Source: Chloroflexota bacterium
GTDB lineage: Bacteria > Chloroflexota > Dehalococcoidia > UBA2979
Direction of reading: 5' to 3'
NCBI GenBank assembly: GCA_026713865.1
Contig: JAPONQ010000026.1
Span: 1-64,000, forward strand
Length of the DNA stretch: 64,000 nt
A program made the position numbers and the translations under genes. The notes below the pieces were generated by a model. The model was not told the DNA's origin. It saw only the letters and a list, made by a program, of their open reading frames with translations, and made no database searches. Shown piece after piece: positions 1-7,242 of the stretch; within the stretch, counting starts at the first letter, position 1; every line of letters starts with the position of its first letter.

Positions 1-254
1 CGCCGCACGAGTTGTGGAAGCGCCTCTGCGACTCGAGGATCGGCTCGCGCCGGGCGCCGGGGGAGGCGTAGCTCACGGCCACCCCCCGCACGGCCGGCCG
101 CGCGGCCCACCCCCCCCCCCGCCCCCAGCCCGCCGCCCCCCCCCCCCCCCGGCGGGGCCGGCGGGGAGCCGAACTCGCCCCGCCGCCCGTAGCCGGCAGC
201 CGCCCAGATCTCCCGCTCCGACTCGGGGATCACGTCGTCCCAGATGCGAGGCAT
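1..254 (-). CDS. isochorismatase-family (N-carbamoylsarcosine amidase-like) hydrolase, N-terminus only, frame broken
   Basis: Only the first part is in the window; the gene runs off the left edge. The ATG at 254-252 opens with MPRIWDDVIPESEREIW, and a later stretch ends in EPILESQRRFHNSCG. Both resemble the start of cysteine hydrolases that cleave N-carbamoyl groups; the catalytic residues lie outside the window. After Ser30 (165-167) come 64 nucleotides of almost pure C on the plus strand (101-164). The family-like reading RPAV...SYASPG then resumes from 100 in another frame. Removing those 64 bases would join GEFGS directly to RPAV, as in family members, so the interruption looks like an insertion or an assembly artefact. 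It lies 20 bp downstream of the hydantoinase gene on the same strand, which suits a carbamoylase acting on the product of that enzyme. The family call is inferred from a short stretch. Confidence 0.6.
   Translation of the reverse strand, partial: MPRIWDDVIPESEREIWAAAGYGRRGEFGSPPAPPGGGGGGGLGAGGGVGRAAGRAGGGRELRLPRRPARADPRVAEALPQLVR
101..164. repeat. C/G homopolymer-rich 64-nt patch
   Basis: Two long C runs (about 111-120 and 136-150) and flanking C-rich sequence lie inside the N-terminus of the isochorismatase-like gene. The length is not a multiple of three and shifts the frame. It is either a slippage-prone insertion or a sequencing/assembly error. Confidence 0.8.
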
Positions 255-274
255 GGTGCGTCGCCTCCCGTCTG

Positions 275-1675
275 CTAGCTCTCGACGCCGCGGCGGTCGG
301 GGCGCTCCTGGAGCTCGCGCCGCAGGTAGCGGCCGTCGCCGGGGCTCCCGGCGATCTCGCCCTCCTCCATCACCACCCGGCCGGCCAGCACCGTCGCCAC
401 CGGCCACCCGCGGAAACGCTCGCCCTCGAACAGCGAGTAGTCGACGCCGAGGAGCTCCGCGCGGAAGTCGACCTCGCGGTCGAGATCGACCACGACCAGG
501 TCGGCGTCGGCTCCCGGCTCGATGCGGCCCTTCCCCGAGAGCCCGAAGAGGCGGGCGGCGTTGCCGCTCGTCACCGCGGCCACCTGCGGGAGCGTGAGGC
601 GGCCCTCGTTCACGCCGCGCGCGAGCAGGAGCGGGAGGATCGTCGCCGAGCCCGGGACGCCTCCACGGGTCTCCCAGATGTCGTCGAAGCCGCCCGCGCT
701 CTTCTGCTCCCAGCGGATCGGGATGTGATCGGAGCCCATGCAGCTCACGCCGCCGTCGCCGAGCGCCCGCCAGAGCGCCTCGTTGTCGGCTCGCCACTTG
801 ATCGCCGGGTTGTACTTTGCGAGAGCCGCTCGCTCGTGCTGGGCGTGGATCTCGAGGTAGTGCGGGCAGGTCTCCCCGTCCACGCGCACGCCGCGTGAGC
901 GCGCCTCCCGAACGACCTGGGGGCCCTCGGCCGTGCTCATGTGCACCACGTAGAGCGGGCATCGCTGACGCTCCGCGTAGTAGGCGGCGCGCCGCATGCA
1001 CTCCTCCTCCAGGGCGTTTGGTCGCGATTCGCTCCAGGCCGCCGGGTCTCGCCGCCCCTCGGCCCGCAGCCGCTCTGCGAGGACGGCGGCGATCTCCCAG
1101 TTCTCGGCGTGGACCATCGCGATGGCCGGGTCGCCGAGCGCCGCGATCTGACCGAGCGCCTCGTAGAGCACGCCGTCGTCGACGGCAACCGTGGCCGGGT
1201 AGAGCTCCCTGCCCCCGGCGGCGAAGTACATCTTGTAGGAGGTCGCGCCGTGCTCGCGTGCGAGGCGGGGGAGCTCGCGAACGTGCTCCATCGACTCGAT
1301 GATCGGCGAGAAGGCGACGTGGCAGTAGGCCGTGCTCCCCACGGCCGCGATCTGCCGGGCGAGCACCGGCCCGTAGGGCTCGTCGGGGGCGGCGACGAAG
1401 ACCATCGCCGAGGTCACGCCCCCCCGGATGAAGGAGCTCGTCTCGCGCTCACAGATGGGGGCGAAGTCCCCACCGGACGGCATGTGGACGTGCGGATCGA
1501 TCACGCCCGGGAGCACGTGGCGCCCTCCCGCGTCGAGCGTGCGCTCGCTGTCGAGCGGCGTGCCCGGCTCCGCCAGTGCGGCGATCCTCCCGCCGGTGAC
1601 GGCGATCTCGCCGCGCCACTCGCCCTGGGCCGTCACGACGGTCCCGCCGACGATCGCGAGCTCGTACTCGGCCAC
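275..1675 (-). CDS. dihydropyrimidinase / D-hydantoinase family amidohydrolase
   Basis: A 466-residue cyclic amidohydrolase of typical hydantoinase length. The binuclear metal set is complete: His62 and His64 (DPHVHM), the lysine expected to be carboxylated at Lys148 (SYKMYF), His189 (HAEN), His245 (HMST) and Asp316 (SDHIPI). The family hydrolyses the ring amide of hydantoins, dihydropyrimidines or allantoin, giving N-carbamoyl products. I chose the GTG at 1675 because the conserved N-terminal strand (ELAIVGGTVV) begins just after it and the upstream gene stops at 1693. It sits between an enoyl-CoA hydratase gene (17 bp upstream) and the isochorismatase-type hydrolase gene (downstream) on one strand, probably one transcript. 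A ring-opening enzyme followed by a carbamoylase is a coherent two-step module. The actual substrate cannot be read from sequence. Confidence 0.9.
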   Translation of the reverse strand: MAEYELAIVGGTVVTAQGEWRGEIAVTGGRIAALAEPGTPLDSERTLDAGGRHVLPGVIDPHVHMPSGGDFAPICERETSSFIRGGVTSAMVFVAAPDEPYGPVLARQIAAVGSTAYCHVAFSPIIESMEHVRELPRLAREHGATSYKMYFAAGGRELYPATVAVDDGVLYEALGQIAALGDPAIAMVHAENWEIAAVLAERLRAEGRRDPAAWSESRPNALEEECMRRAAYYAERQRCPLYVVHMSTAEGPQVVREARSRGVRVDGETCPHYLEIHAQHERAALAKYNPAIKWRADNEALWRALGDGGVSCMGSDHIPIRWEQKSAGGFDDIWETRGGVPGSATILPLLLARGVNEGRLTLPQVAAVTSGNAARLFGLSGKGRIEPGADADLVVVDLDREVDFRAELLGVDYSLFEGERFRGWPVATVLAGRVVMEEGEIAGSPGDGRYLRRELQERPDRRGVES

Positions 1676-1692
1676 GGCACCCCGCCCCGGCG

Positions 1693-2469
1693 CTAGTCGC
1701 CGCTGTAGCTCGCCTCGCGCCCCTCGGCGAAGGATGTCACCGCCTCCCGGTAGTCCCGCGAGGCGAGCACGCTCTTCGCCGCATGGTGCAGGTAGTCGAG
1801 CGCCTCGCCGTAGCGGAGCGCGTGCAGGGCGACGTCCTTGTAGACCTCGACCGCCCGGGGTGGATTCGCGAGGATCTTGCCGGCGATCTCGAGTGCGGTC
1901 GGCAGCAGTTCGTCGGGCTCCACGAGGTGCGAGACGAAGCCCCACCTGTGCGCGAGCTCGGCCGAGATCATCTCGCCGGTCAATCCCAGGTAGCTCGCCA
2001 CCGCCGGCGGGTACGCCTTGACGAGCAGGTCGATGCGCCCGACCTGCCCCGCCTTGATCTCGAGGTCGCCGAACCGCGCCGCCGTCGACGCGATCCGGAT
2101 GTCGCTGTCGAGCGCGATCCCGTGCCCGCCGCCGACGCAGATGCCGTTCACGGCGGCGATGATCGGTTTGGGGATCTCGTGCGGCCCGGGGAGACCGAAG
2201 CGCCTGGGGTCGCGACGCTCCACTCGCGGCGGCTGCCTTCCCTCGCGCGCGTAGGCCGCGCGCTCCTTCATGTCGGCTCCGGCGCAGAAGGCGCGCCCCG
2301 CGCCGGTGATGATGGCGACGCGCAGCGCATCGTCTTCCTTGTAGGCCTCCCAGGCGTCGCCGAGGTCGTGGTGGAGCTGCTCGTTGAGAGCGTTGAGGGC
2401 CTCGGGGCGGTTCATCGTGATGATCACGACCTCGCCCTGCGGCTCGTACAGGATCGTCTCACGTTCCAT
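1693..2469 (-). CDS. enoyl-CoA hydratase/isomerase family protein
   Basis: A 258-residue crotonase-fold protein. The N-terminal strand (VVIITMNRPEALNALN), the oxyanion-hole segment (GRAFCAGADMKE) and the second segment (AAVNGICVGGGHGIALDSDIRIA) are clear. Family members hydrate, isomerise or cleave acyl-CoA esters. At the usual catalytic positions it has AGQVGRIDLL instead of the standard glutamate-rich stretch, so hydration activity is not assured. The start is ATG 2469: the conserved domain begins at once and the sequence further upstream is not family-like. It is first in a probable minus-strand operon with hydantoinase and carbamoylase-type genes, and is divergent (172 bp) from the amidohydrolase gene at 2642. 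Confidence 0.85.
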   Translation of the reverse strand: MERETILYEPQGEVVIITMNRPEALNALNEQLHHDLGDAWEAYKEDDALRVAIITGAGRAFCAGADMKERAAYAREGRQPPRVERRDPRRFGLPGPHEIPKPIIAAVNGICVGGGHGIALDSDIRIASTAARFGDLEIKAGQVGRIDLLVKAYPPAVASYLGLTGEMISAELAHRWGFVSHLVEPDELLPTALEIAGKILANPPRAVEVYKDVALHALRYGEALDYLHHAAKSVLASRDYREAVTSFAEGREASYSGD

Positions 2470-2599
2470 CGGCTCGGATCTCCCGCCCGCGTCCGTCGCG
2501 CCGCCGCGGCGGAGCATACCGCCCGGACGGGCCGGTGGTCCCGTGACGCCGTGCGCGACGCCCCTCGGACCGCGGTCGCATCGTCGTCGAGGCATCGCC

Positions 2600-2605
2600 T
2601 ATGCT
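2600..2605 (+). promoter_or_regulatory. candidate -10 box (TATGCT)
   Basis: A TANNNT-type hexamer 36 bp before the amidohydrolase ATG, in the divergent gap 2470-2641. There is no clear -35. It matches the hexamer seen before other genes of this window. Confidence 0.3.
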
Positions 2606-2641
2606 CGCGTCATCGTGGCAGGCCCGGTGCGGGAGGCATCG

Positions 2642-3619
2642 ATGATCATCGACATGCACATCCATGTCTGGGACGAGGGCTATCAGCCGGAGGGCTACAA
2701 GCAGGGGATGGCGCTGGGCGCGGCGACTCGCCGCTGGCCGCCGCGCGATCCGGCGACGATCCGCCCGCGCGTGATGGCGGGCGCGTCGGATCCCGAGGGC
2801 GAGCTCCTGATACCCGAACTCGACCGCGCGGGTGTCGACGCGGCGGTCGCGATGGTGGTCGACATGGGTCCTGCCTTCGGCGAGGAGCAGGACGTTCCGA
2901 TCGACGAGGTGCTGGCACAGCACGTGCGGTTGATGGAGCGTTTCCCGGATCGCTTCTATGCCTACTTCGGCCGCGACCCGCGCCGGCCCGACACCCCCGC
3001 GCGCTTCCGTCAAGCGGTGGCGGGGCAAGGCTTCCGGGGCATCAAGATCTATCCGCCGTGCGGTTACCGCCCCGACGACGAGATCTGCTGGCCGCTCTAC
3101 GAGACCTGCATCGAGTTCGGCGTGCCGGCTCTCTTCCACACGGGAACGGCCTCGCCGCCACTCGACCCCGGGCTCGTTCATCCCAGCCTGCTCTCGGCGG
3201 TCTCGCGGCGCTACCCGGAACTCACCGTGATCTACGGCCACATCGGACGGCCGCACTGGTGGAGGGACATCCTGCACATCGCGGGCAGCAACCCGAACGC
3301 CTACCTCGAGCTCTCGCAGTGGCACCGCGAGGCAAGCGACGATCCCGCCGGCTTCGCGCGCTCGCTCGCCGAGATGCGGGACTCCGTCGGCGCGCACCGC
3401 ATCCTGATGGGCAGCGACTACTCGGCCGGGCCGCGGACGACCGGGGAGCGCAGCTGGTACCCGGGCTGGATCGAGTACCTGCGGACGCTCCCGGAGCGAA
3501 GCGCGGAGTACGGCGTCTCGTTCTCCGAGGAGGAGATGGGGCTGATCCTGGGCGGCAACGCGGAGCGCTTGCTGGGGCTGAGCCCGCAGGGATCCGGCGA
3601 CGGAGGGGGCGAGGGATGA
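2642..3619 (+). CDS. amidohydrolase family 2 (ACMSD-like) metal-dependent hydrolase
   Basis: A 325-residue TIM-barrel amidohydrolase. The first metal motif is MHIHVWDEG at residues 5-13. Later strands carry GIKIYPPCG, a barrel histidine in LFHTGTA, GHIGRPHWW, and the terminal metal-binding aspartate in LMGSDYS. Members of this branch are decarboxylases or hydrolases of ring-cleavage or lactone intermediates, and many act together with CoA-linked catabolic genes. The ATG at 2642 directly precedes the conserved motif. The stop overlaps the start of the LLM oxidoreductase gene by ATGA (3616-3619), so the two are translationally coupled and probably act in one pathway. Its substrate is unknown. 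Confidence 0.85.
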   Translation: MIIDMHIHVWDEGYQPEGYKQGMALGAATRRWPPRDPATIRPRVMAGASDPEGELLIPELDRAGVDAAVAMVVDMGPAFGEEQDVPIDEVLAQHVRLMERFPDRFYAYFGRDPRRPDTPARFRQAVAGQGFRGIKIYPPCGYRPDDEICWPLYETCIEFGVPALFHTGTASPPLDPGLVHPSLLSAVSRRYPELTVIYGHIGRPHWWRDILHIAGSNPNAYLELSQWHREASDDPAGFARSLAEMRDSVGAHRILMGSDYSAGPRTTGERSWYPGWIEYLRTLPERSAEYGVSFSEEEMGLILGGNAERLLGLSPQGSGDGGGEG

Positions 3620-4668
3620 AGATCGCGCTGCAGTATGCGCCGGGACCGCGTGTGACCGAGCTCGGGTCGCTCTCCCGGGCCGCGGAGGATGCCGGTCTCG
3701 ACGGCCTCGGCCTGGCATCACCGTACGGCTTCTACAGCGGGGCGGGCCGGCTCATCGAGTCCACGGAGCGGATCCGGGTGGCGACGAGCGTGCTGCCGCT
3801 CTTCCACGGCACGCCGTTCATGCACGCCTCGTCGGCGATGATGCTGCAGGAGATGTCGGGTGGGCGCTTCATCCTCGGTGTCGGTTCGCAGACCAAGGGC
3901 CAGGTTCGCACGCAGGCCGGATTCGATCCGCAGAAGCCCGCCCTGCGTGCGCGTGACATGGTGCGCGCGATCCGCGCCCTGCTCTCGGGGGAGCGTGGCT
4001 ACGACGGCGAGTACTACCACGTCACCGGCGTCGGCTCGCTCGCGGCCGGCGGTGTCGGTGCCGCGCCGCCGCCGATCTACTTCTCGGGAGTGAATCCGCT
4101 CAATCTGCGCATCACCGGCGAGATCGGCGACGGGATGCTGGCGCACCCGATCTTCTCCCGCCGCTACTACGACGATGTCGTGTGGCCGGCGATCGAGGAG
4201 GGGATGCGCCGCTCCGCCCGCTCGCGGGCCGACTTCGAGATGTGCGCGATGCCGATGATCTGGGTCGTGGACGAGACGACCAGCCGCGAGGAGGGACTCC
4301 GGCGCGGCAAGCGCAACCTCGCGAACTACTACTCGACACGAGCCTACGGCGGCTACATGGAGTTCCACGGGTGGGCTCGCGAGCGCGACGACATCCGGGC
4401 CGTCTGGGAGCGCGCGCGGGAGAGCGGGAGGCCGATTGATGGGCACGAGATGGAGGAGATCCTCTCCGACGAGATCGTGGAGGAGATCTGCCTGATCGGC
4501 ACGCCCGACGAGGTTCGCGATCTCGCCCGTGAGCGCTACGAGGGCGTGGCGGAGACGCTCTTCATGTACTCGCTCCACGACGGCTACAACCGTGCCGGGG
4601 ACGAGGCGGAGAAGAACGAGCGGAACCTCTACCGCGTGATCGAGGCGTTCCGGGGCTTCGACGGATAG
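3616..4668 (+). CDS. LLM-class flavin (probably F420-dependent) oxidoreductase, paralogue 1
   Basis: A 350-residue bacterial-luciferase-like TIM-barrel oxidoreductase. Diagnostic stretches are ESTERIRVATSVLPLF, GGRFILGVGSQTKGQ, RDMVRAIRALLSG and PPPIYFSGVNPLNLRI, with CAMPM and DTSIR-like C-terminal blocks replaced here by RGKRNLANYYSTRAY and TLFMYSLHDG. Such enzymes use reduced F420 or FMN to reduce or oxygenate organic substrates; sequence alone does not decide the cofactor. It is translationally coupled to the amidohydrolase gene upstream. Two close relatives lie at 52718-53770 and 56261-57367, sharing the same motifs almost word for word, and both also neighbour acyl-CoA or CoA-transferase genes. 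The gene ends 85 bp before a convergent CoA-transferase gene. Confidence 0.88.
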   Translation: MKIALQYAPGPRVTELGSLSRAAEDAGLDGLGLASPYGFYSGAGRLIESTERIRVATSVLPLFHGTPFMHASSAMMLQEMSGGRFILGVGSQTKGQVRTQAGFDPQKPALRARDMVRAIRALLSGERGYDGEYYHVTGVGSLAAGGVGAAPPPIYFSGVNPLNLRITGEIGDGMLAHPIFSRRYYDDVVWPAIEEGMRRSARSRADFEMCAMPMIWVVDETTSREEGLRRGKRNLANYYSTRAYGGYMEFHGWARERDDIRAVWERARESGRPIDGHEMEEILSDEIVEEICLIGTPDEVRDLARERYEGVAETLFMYSLHDGYNRAGDEAEKNERNLYRVIEAFRGFDG

Positions 4669-4680
4669 CGGCTGCCGGTC

Positions 4681-4709
4681 CGCGCCGGCGAGCACGGGGC
4701 GCCGGCGCG
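4681..4709. terminator. stem-loop between convergent genes
   Basis: A perfect 10-bp inverted repeat, CGCGCCGGCG (4681-4690) and CGCCGGCGCG (4700-4709), with a 9-nt loop. It lies between the stops of the LLM gene (4668) and the fused CoA-transferase gene (4754). There is no T-run on either side. It could terminate both transcripts. Confidence 0.5.
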
Positions 4710-4753
4710 CCAGTGAAGCCCGTCCCGGGCCCCTGGCCGCGGAGCGCGCCGTC

Positions 4754-7216
4754 CTACCGGCGAGTGGGCCGGGCGAAGATGCGCAGCTGCGCCGGCTCGT
4801 CAGCGATCACGGCGCGCTCGCGGAGGCCTGCGAGCTCCTCGTCGGTCATGCCGATCTCGCGCAGCACCTCGTCGTTGTGCTCGGCGAAGAGCGGCGCCGG
4901 CCTAGCCCGGACCGGCGGACGCGTCTCCGAGAAGCGCCAGGCGATCCCCTCCCAGCGCTGGAAGCCGATCTCCGGATGGACCGTGTCGACCCAGTAGCCG
5001 CGGCGGAAGAGATGCGGGTCGGCGACGATCTCCCAGTTGGCCAGCACCGGACCCGCGGGAACGCCCGCCGCCTGCAGGCGGCGCGTCGCCTCGTTGTGGT
5101 CGAGGGCTCTGCTCCACTCGTCGATCGCGGCGTCGATCTCGTCGTGTGCGCGCCACCGCCCCTCGGGATCGGCGTAGCGCGTCCCGAGCCCGGGCCGGCC
5201 GATCACGGCGCAGAGGGCGCGCCACTGCTCCTCCGACTCGACGCCGATGGCCAGCCAGCAGTCCTCGCCCGCGGAGCGGTACGCCCCCTGCGGCGCGATC
5301 CGGCGCGACCGGTTCCCCCGGGGCTCCGCGACGCGGCCGGTGAGCTGGTAGTCCATGATGGGCTCCACCGCGAAGAGCGCCCCGGACTCCGAGAGCGCCA
5401 TGTCGAGATGTTGTCCGCGGCCGCTGCGCTCCCGTTCCCAGAGGGCCGCCACGACGCCGAGAAAGGCGTGGGTGCCGGTGATCGGATCGGCCTGGAACGA
5501 GCCGGTGGCGAAGAAGTCGCCGGGCGCGTAGCCCGTGCGGGCGATCAACCCCGCCGCCGCCTCGATGTTCGATCCGAGGCCGAGGTGGTGGGCCTCCGGG
5601 CCCGTCGCCCCGAAGCCGGACATGGAGCAGAGGATGATGCGCGGGTTGCGCTCCGAGAGCGTCTCGTAGGAGAGCCCGAGATTGGGGAAGACGCGGGCGC
5701 TGTTGTTCTCGAGCACGACGTCCGCGCCCTCCACCAGGCGCAGGAAGGCCTCGCGACCCTCCGGAGTGGAGAGGTCGAGGCAGATCGCGCGCTTGTTGCG
5801 GTTGAACTGGTTCCACGCAGCGCCGCGGTTGTAGAAGCGCGGCCAGATCTGCGCCCCGGCGAAGTGCTGGCCGCGCGTCGGCTGCGTGAAGGAGCGCTCG
5901 ATGGCGATGACGTCGGCCCCGAGGTCCGCGAAGTACATGCCGCAGAGGGGTCCGGCCCAGCTGTTGGTGACCTCGATCACCCGCAACCCCTCGAACGGGG
6001 CCGCGCGCTCCCGGGAGCGCGGCGGGGCCGGCCCGGAGCTCGCGCCCGCCTCGGCGGGGGTGCCCGCGGGGTCGGCGCCGCGCGCCAGGTCGCCGCGGTC
6101 GGCGTCGAGCAGAGGCGCCGCGCGCAGCGGGCCGGCCTGCGAACGCGAGAAGCGCCAGGGCGGTCCGGGGAGCTGCAGGGTCCCGGCGATCGGGTGCTCC
6201 ACCGGACGCCAGAAGCCACGGGCGGCGAGCTGCTCCGAGTCAGCCAGATCGGCGACCGTCCGGACCGGCGTGACGAGTATCCGGAGCTGTTGCGCGCGCT
6301 CGGCCACCTCGCGCTTGGGGCGCGCCGCCACCCAGTCGGTGAAGCGCTCAAGCACCTCGGGCAGCGCGTCGAGCCATCCCTCCGGCGTCTCGAAGGCGGG
6401 GTCGTCGACGCGCTCGGGCTCCCCCATGAGCAGGAAGATCTCGGGTGTGAAGCGCGTGGCGAAGAGGTGCCCGTCGGCGCAGGGGACGATCACCGCGGCC
6501 GTTCCCTTGCCGCGCCGTTTCACCAGGCCCTCCTGGCTCCACACGGAGAGCACGAAGACGTGGGAGGAGACGAGCGACTCGAACGTTGAGATCTCGACGT
6601 GCTGCCCGCGCCCCGTCAGGCGCGCATGCCACAGCGCGGCGGCCGCTCCGGCCGCGAGCTGCATGCCGGCGTGCAGCTCGCCCTGCTGCCCGTGCACCAT
6701 GAGCGGCGCCCGTTGCGGGTCGCCGCAGAAGTACATCCAGCCACCCATCGCGTAGTCGACGATCTCGCTCGTGACCCGGCCGGCGTAGGGGCCGTCGCTC
6801 CCGAAGGCGGAGTGCGAGGCGTATACCAGCGAGGGGAAGCGCCGGAGCAGCTCGGTGTGTGAGAGCCCGCGGCCGTCCATCACCCGCGGGCCGGCGGACT
6901 CCAGCAGCAGGTCGGCGCTTTCGAGCAGGGTGAGGAGGTGGTCGCGGTCGTCCCGGCGGTCGAGGTCGAGGACGATGCTCCGCTTGCCGGCGTTGAGCGC
7001 GAGGTGCAGGCCCCCCGTTTCGGTCTCGGGCGCGCCCGGACGGAACGGTCCCATGGTCCGCAGCGAGTCACCCCCCGGCGGCTCCACCTTGATGACCCGA
7101 GCCCCGAGGTCGGCGAGAAGCCGGGAGGCGTAGCCACCGGCGACGCCCTCCGAGGCGTCGACCACCGTGACGTCGGCGAGCGGTCGCCCGCGGGCCTCGC
7201 TCCCTGCCTCGGCCAT
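4754..7216 (-). CDS. fused double CaiB/BaiF (family III) CoA-transferase
   Basis: An 820-residue protein made of two full CoA-transferase domains (about residues 10-390 and 420-805) joined by a proline/alanine-rich linker. Each half has the opening pattern of the family (VTVVDASEGVAGGYASRLLADLGARVIKVE; RVIEVTNSWAGPLCGMYFADLGADVIAIE, given here only as landmarks in separate halves). The family moves CoA between carboxylic acids through an aspartyl-CoA intermediate. Counting back from the GRGQ landmark, the second half keeps the aspartate (Asp577, in ADPITG) but the first has glutamate (Glu180, in GELHAG). The protein may therefore act as a pseudo-heterodimer with one active half. The ATG at 7216 lies 26 bp after the acyl-CoA dehydrogenase stop, so the two form an operon. 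A similarly built protein is at 59643-62090. Confidence 0.9.
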   Translation of the reverse strand: MAEAGSEARGRPLADVTVVDASEGVAGGYASRLLADLGARVIKVEPPGGDSLRTMGPFRPGAPETETGGLHLALNAGKRSIVLDLDRRDDRDHLLTLLESADLLLESAGPRVMDGRGLSHTELLRRFPSLVYASHSAFGSDGPYAGRVTSEIVDYAMGGWMYFCGDPQRAPLMVHGQQGELHAGMQLAAGAAAALWHARLTGRGQHVEISTFESLVSSHVFVLSVWSQEGLVKRRGKGTAAVIVPCADGHLFATRFTPEIFLLMGEPERVDDPAFETPEGWLDALPEVLERFTDWVAARPKREVAERAQQLRILVTPVRTVADLADSEQLAARGFWRPVEHPIAGTLQLPGPPWRFSRSQAGPLRAAPLLDADRGDLARGADPAGTPAEAGASSGPAPPRSRERAAPFEGLRVIEVTNSWAGPLCGMYFADLGADVIAIERSFTQPTRGQHFAGAQIWPRFYNRGAAWNQFNRNKRAICLDLSTPEGREAFLRLVEGADVVLENNSARVFPNLGLSYETLSERNPRIILCSMSGFGATGPEAHHLGLGSNIEAAAGLIARTGYAPGDFFATGSFQADPITGTHAFLGVVAALWERERSGRGQHLDMALSESGALFAVEPIMDYQLTGRVAEPRGNRSRRIAPQGAYRSAGEDCWLAIGVESEEQWRALCAVIGRPGLGTRYADPEGRWRAHDEIDAAIDEWSRALDHNEATRRLQAAGVPAGPVLANWEIVADPHLFRRGYWVDTVHPEIGFQRWEGIAWRFSETRPPVRARPAPLFAEHNDEVLREIGMTDEELAGLRERAVIADEPAQLRIFARPTRR

Positions 7217-7242
7217 CGCGGATCCCCCGTTCCCGGCGCGCG

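Noticed and set aside
1783-3615. Long N-terminal extension of the first LLM oxidoreductase
   Set aside because: It overlaps enoyl-CoA hydratase and amidohydrolase genes and shows no domain; the ATG at 3616 begins the TIM barrel.
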